DNA from: Lates calcarifer | Taxonomy: Eukaryota; Chordata; Actinopteri; Centropomidae | Direction of reading: 5' to 3' | Assembly: GCF_001640805.2 (NCBI RefSeq) | Contig: NC_066848.1 | Coordinates: forward strand, 23,911,012-23,975,011 | DNA: 64,000 bases | Part shown: positions 57,631 to 63,600 of the stretch, piece by piece | Layout of the letters: every line of letters begins with the position of its first letter | How positions within the stretch are numbered: the stretch's first letter is position 1 | Program-made: the position numbers and the translations under genes | The notes under the pieces: model-generated | What the model was told of the DNA's origin: nothing | What the model saw: the letters and a program-made list of their open reading frames with translations, nothing else | Databases searched by the model: none

Positions 57631-60600
57631 CACACTTACAGATGAAGCATGATTATGTGACAGCCCTTATTCATATCACCATCATACCATGCATCACAGC
57701 ATGCCTCCAATTCCTGTTTTCCAGATCATAAACTTATAAGGCCAATGACAGCCACCCTGACAAAGTCAGATTCTTCTAAGTCTAAATGATTTATCCTCCA
57801 TCATGTTCTCTTCCATCCTCTCATCCATACATCCATCTTTTTTTTCTGTTCTGTATTGCGCCCTTTGCCCATCAACCATTCTCCAGACAGCCTCGGACCC
57901 TGGAAACACCTGAATGTCATACTCTTGGCAGGGAGCTCTCTGACAGTGGCAGGTAAGGCATGTACTGTAGGCTCAGCACATGTCAAATGATATCATATCA
58001 GGTCATTGACAGGAAGAGTTTGAAATTACACAACCAGCATAAATATTTATTTTTTTTAAATTGTCCATCACTTGAAACTTCTCAAATCTACTTTTCAGAA
58101 GCCTTCTCTTTTTTGATTTGGTGTTAGATTAAAGTAGAGATTCTCAACATTTTCCTCCTATGGCCTTTTACATAGGCACAACAAGCCATGGACCTTGTAT
58201 GATAGTATGTATGTATGAGTTGCGAGGTAAACATAAACTATATTAAATGGTAGTGACTGGCAGTTGGTGCAGATTTTTAATAGGTTTAATAGGTTTAGTG
58301 CTTAGCTAGATAAAATCATTCAAATTATGCTCATTAATGTTGGTGAGCTCCATGACAATTTTAGATATAACCTCTGTCCCTACATTAATTTGTGTGGAGG
58401 TGTGCTGATTGCATGCTGAAACTACCATCCACTGACCTCCCATTACATTGTAGTACATTAGGAAAAAAAAAAAAAGACATGGATATGGAGCACATAGCCC
58501 GGTGTGGTTTTTAAGGGTTCCTTTTAGCCCTTTTAAGCATAAAAATGATTCTGTTTGATACTTAAAACAACGTGTAAACTTTTTCTCCCATAATAGGGAG
58601 ACAAGGTAGGATGTCCATATACTGATTCTTTAATAATCTTCTAAAAGTAGCTCAAGCCATTTTAACTCTCTTTACACGGCCTTTATGGTCAAAATTATAA
58701 AAATTCAGACTAACACCGCCTCGAAGCAATTTTTTCTTCTACTAATGTTTCATTTATACTTTTTGGATTATCTTTATTTGTGTATTTTATTTTCTGCTGC
58801 TTTTTTCCCTCCTCCATTTTTCCTCGACCCCATCTTTCTTCCCTTTCTTGTTTTTGCATGCTGCTGCTTACACACTTTGTTGCTTCGCTGTGGGTTTGTA
58901 TGGAACTCATGTGACTGTGCATTTGTGTATATAGTACCAGAATCAAGCCCACCTCCATATTAAGGGGCTCCAGAGGAAAGAAGGCCTCACTTCTGCCCCT
59001 TGGTAAGGGCATTCCTTTTGAATGAGTGCCCCTTTCTAACCCACAGACACAGAGGCAGTTCTCCTTTCATTTACCATAGATACTGTGGAACACAGCAGGT
59101 CTGCTCTCTCACTTCTACTTTTGTCTGTGTATGGGTATGTTTCTGTGACCTGTCTTTGCCACAACACGGCCTTCAGATGCTGCTGCTATTCTGTGTTTGT
59201 GTATTTACTGTACAGTGTATGTGTTGTGTGGACATGTGTAGACATTCAGAGGTCAGTGTTTATCAGTGCATTTGTAATTTCTGATTGGATGTGTGAGTGT
59301 TAAGATTTTTGGTGTTAAATGCCTGATTTGCATATATTGGTCTGTCTCAGCATTCTGCAATCAATATCTGATTCATTTTAAATGGGGTAATTTGTAAAAC
59401 ACAAGGGATTATTAATTACTACATGATTAATAGATTTGGCACCAGTCATTTAATTTTCTTGCCCTATTCTGAGTATAATGGCAAAGTAAGTTGATGACTA
59501 GTAAAATGGCACTTTTGAATGGAAGTTTTTTTTTTACAGTAGAACTGGTGATATAATTATGAAAAAAAAATATTCAAACATCATTCACATTTTAAACATT
59601 TTAAACAATTTAACAAATTCAATTCAAAGAAAATAGCAATAGTTTTATGTTATATTCCATCTAAGTTCATTCACAGGGAAATAGAAATAGAGGTTCTATG
59701 GATTGACTCCTGTTCCTATGTCTTTTGTGAGGATGGATTAGATCGAGTGAATGTCTGAAGAAATGGTTTGATTGGTCACCTTCTCTATGTGTCCTTTCAC
59801 TGTTTAAATGTTGATTTGCTGCTGTTTTTGTCTACAGGATCTCTGACTTTGAAAAAAACCTAAACAAGCTTCACTATGCTTCACTTGTGAATATGTTGTT
59901 GCCACAGATTTTTCCTCTGAAATATTGTTGCTATTCTTTGATTTCCATGACTGATGCTTTTCCTACAAGCCACCTTCTGTCACTTATTTTTTCACGCTTT
60001 TGCTCACCTTAAGGCAAGAAATACAAAATGACAGCAGGTTCTACTGGTCAGTAGCTGTTTGACTGCTCACTTTTTGCGTACCTTCAGATGAATTTCAACC
60101 ACTCGTAATGTCAAAATAGTATTGTATCAATAGGATGAACTCAACAAATGTAAAAGCTGACCAGGAAGTGACCGGTGCTGTAGCTTACACCCTGGAGCAC
60201 AAACATATTGACTTTGTCATTTTCTCTCCATTTTATTCCCATTCTTTTCATCTTTATTTTTTGTTCATTTTTCCTCTTCTTTCCACTTTCTTCTTCAACC
60301 CTCTCACCGTTTCTCCCTCCCACTGGTTGTGTTCTTCTTTGTCTGCTTCACTTTCATGTTACTTTGTGCTAGGGGCCACCTCCAAGGTGGTGCGTCTCTT
60401 TCCTCCTCAGTGACGTCCTCCTCAGCCCGCAGAGTGAGGCAACTCCCACAGCTTCCCCCCAAAAGCAGCACTGTAGAGCAAGGTACGGTATATGTTGACG
60501 ATTGTGTGTGTTTGTGTGTGTGTCTTGAGGCAAAGATACTCGGCATCCATAAAGACATCAGAAGTCCGAATGTTTTCTGATTTACCTGGACTGATGCAGT

Positions 60601-63600
60601 GCCATTTCATTTTTAGTGCATCCTCTTCACTATGTCAAACTCCAATGTCCACATCTTTGGACTACAGATGCTTTAGCATAAAAATATGTACAATATCTGG
60701 GGTCCAAAAAGGACAGATGAAAGTTAGTAGTCATTTTCTGCATCATTCTCTTAATGTTTACAGTTGTGGTGAGAGAAGCAGGAGGATGACCTCTCAGGGC
60801 AGACCATGTCATAAGTGGATGCCATGGGACTACCTTTAAATCTGAATTGTCAAACTTTATACATTATCCACAGGGGAATGTAAAGCCTTAATAAGGGCTT
60901 ATTTATCCTCAAGGGTACTCTGGAAGGCACGGCTGTGTGGATTAAAGTCAGACCATTCTCCTGCCATTTCAGTCAGTCTACAACAGAATTGTATTGTAAT
61001 TACCACAAATGTATGTGATCTATTCTCTGTATCATAATCAGTATCAGAAAATATCCTCATTAGTACAGTGATAATGATCAAGTGTCTGCTCTTTATATTG
61101 CGTAGCCTTAAAGGCTAAAGGGTTGTATAAATGTATAAAGGGTTTACTCACTTCTACTTCAGTTCAGGAAATGCCTCATCGCCTAAAAATCCTAAAAGGA
61201 GAAATCACGTAAAACTTTGTCTGATGCTTAATCTGTGGGGAAAAGTGCAGCCTTTGTTAGTGTGTCCAGCTATTAGCTTCTGTTATAGCTGTGTATTTTT
61301 CAAGCTAATGAAAGAATGTTAATTCATTGTTTAATTTCGGGGTAAATTGTGTTTGTGTGTGTGTGTGTGTGTAGCCCTGGTAGCAGAGGAGCGTGTTCGT
61401 CAGCTCCAGATGAGGGTTCATTCCAACCGAGTGTCAGCTGCCACCACCTCCAGCCAACAGGACCTGGACAGAGCCCTCAAGAACAAACGCGAGGTGGGCC
61501 TTTTTTCTTTTCTTTTTTTTTTTGCTGCTTGCCGTCATTTAGCCTGACAGTTTGCTTTAATACAAACTCATCAGGAGAATAGAGGGTCCCAGGCCAGAAA
61601 GAATGAGCCGTAATGCTGCTGAAGTGCATCACAGTGTATTGCATGCACTGTCTAAGGATGTAATAAATTATGTTACAATAATGGTGAAGACCACTCAGGA
61701 AAATGAATGGGTTCCAACTGGGCAGTCACTCAAGAATGCACCTAACACCTCGACTACAGAAGTGTATAATCCATACTGGCTGGTTTTCCTATCCCTAACT
61801 TACAGAAACTTGACAGTTTAATGACATCCTGACTTTCACACATGTCTACATGCCATTAGCAAGGCTTCTTTATATGCGTCGAGGCAAGGCTGTCTTTGTG
61901 ATGCATTACACTGTCCCCCATCTGACTGAATAAGAAATGATTCAAATCTGTGGGTATAGATCATCAGCACAAACTGACTAAAACATCCAAAAGTTGCAGC
62001 TAATGCCATGATATGGATAAAAATGCATACAAAGTGCTAACAGGCTACAAGACACAATTAATGATTGGAGGTGATCAAGGCCTGATTATTTTGAGATTAG
62101 ATAATAGATCGCATGTTTTGATTACAAAATCTTGAAGTCTGTGTAATATATGGGGTTTGTTAAATGTAAACTTTTAATGCTTTTAATGCCTTTTTATATT
62201 AATGCCTTTTTATATTAAACTAATACTAAGTTTGTTAAAATATTTTAAGATGAAAATGTATCTGAAACACTTGTGGTCATTGGATGAAGGTAACTCTCCT
62301 TTAAAACTAATCATAATAATATTAATAATGCGCTATAACTGATCAAAGTTTCTCAGTAGAATCAGTTATAGTTATAGGAGTCCTATAGAGGACCACTGCA
62401 CCAGGATTACAATTACTAGTTTAACAATTTGTATGATGTTGCTTGACATAGAAATCTATAGTATGGACTGGACAAGATCAGATTAACATCATATACCATC
62501 TTCACATATTCTAATCTTATCATACTGAGACAAATATTTAAGGCCTTGTACAGCCTTGACACAACCACACAGGTGTTTTTGCTGTGTGGTTGTGTCAAGG
62601 CTGAATGGAGGATGAGGGTGAGGCAGAGGAATACAATATCCCCTACTGCAGCCCAGAGGCAGATCTATGAAAAATTAACCCACAAAGACAAGGATCTGCA
62701 TCACCCTCTGCATTCCTCTTTCCCCCTTGTATGATTGGCTGTATTATCTTAACAAGGATCAGTTCTGATACACACCTACAACCAAAAGTCAAGCTACATG
62801 TTGGAAAAAGAGAACCCTGTGATCACTTCTAAAACAAGAATTAAATTAGTTTTTTAAATTGATTATTTGAGACTTCAGGGAAAACACCTGCGTGAGCATG
62901 CTGGCCCTTTAAGCCTTACGGAACTACTTAGCATGAAAAAAACATGAGGCTAAATTGTTATTTTTTTTTACAGTAATTTTACTAAACAGGACACAGGGCT
63001 TGCTGCCACCATCAGTTAGTTTATTTGTTTTATTGAATGTTACTTTTATTTATGGACAAGATCTGAATACTTCCCCCACCACTAAGTCGTACAATTACAC
63101 CAACAAGCTAACACATTGAGGCAACAGTATTCCAGCAAGTCTCATGTTCTGCAAGGTAAAATGAAGTCTGGTAGCGATGATATATAGCAGTGTTTCTGGT
63201 TTCTTACTCAAATCAAATCTAATGAATTCTTCTTTGTAGGAATCCTATCCATAATGTTGTCAAACACTTATGATAACAATCTAAGACTGTCAGTGCCAAA
63301 AAAAGCAATTTAGTATACATAATTTGGCATGAACAATTGCCCATTGGATTATATCGCAGCAGCTGTTTGTGGTTGCTGGATACACTATTCCAAAGATTTT
63401 AGTCCATATCAATCATTCACTCCCAAAACAGAGTTATCATTAAGGCTCAATGGACATTCAATTGATTTAGCTAAATGTCCACTGTATTCACCAGACGGCA
63501 GACAAACAGACTTTGCTCTAGCTGCTAGTCAGTACCTTTGTTCACCTGCTGTTTGGTGCTGGGCAGGTAGTGTATAGTGGGTTTATCAGAAATCTTTGCT

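Noticed and set aside
59047..59098. Possible exon RHRGSSPFIYHRYCGTQQ
   Set aside because: Acceptor and frame fit and the start resembles RIM1 THRQGSP, but the donor GTCTGC is poor, it ends in phase 0, and the exon at 60373 aligns better to that segment.
59839..59888. Possible exon RISDFEKNLNKLHYAS
   Set aside because: Good acceptor (gtctacag) but weak donor, a phase-0 end and no homology.
62551..62603. MicroRNA precursor
   Set aside because: The 22-bp stem does not extend beyond the arms and the loop is short; insufficient for a canonical precursor, so it is reported only as a hairpin.
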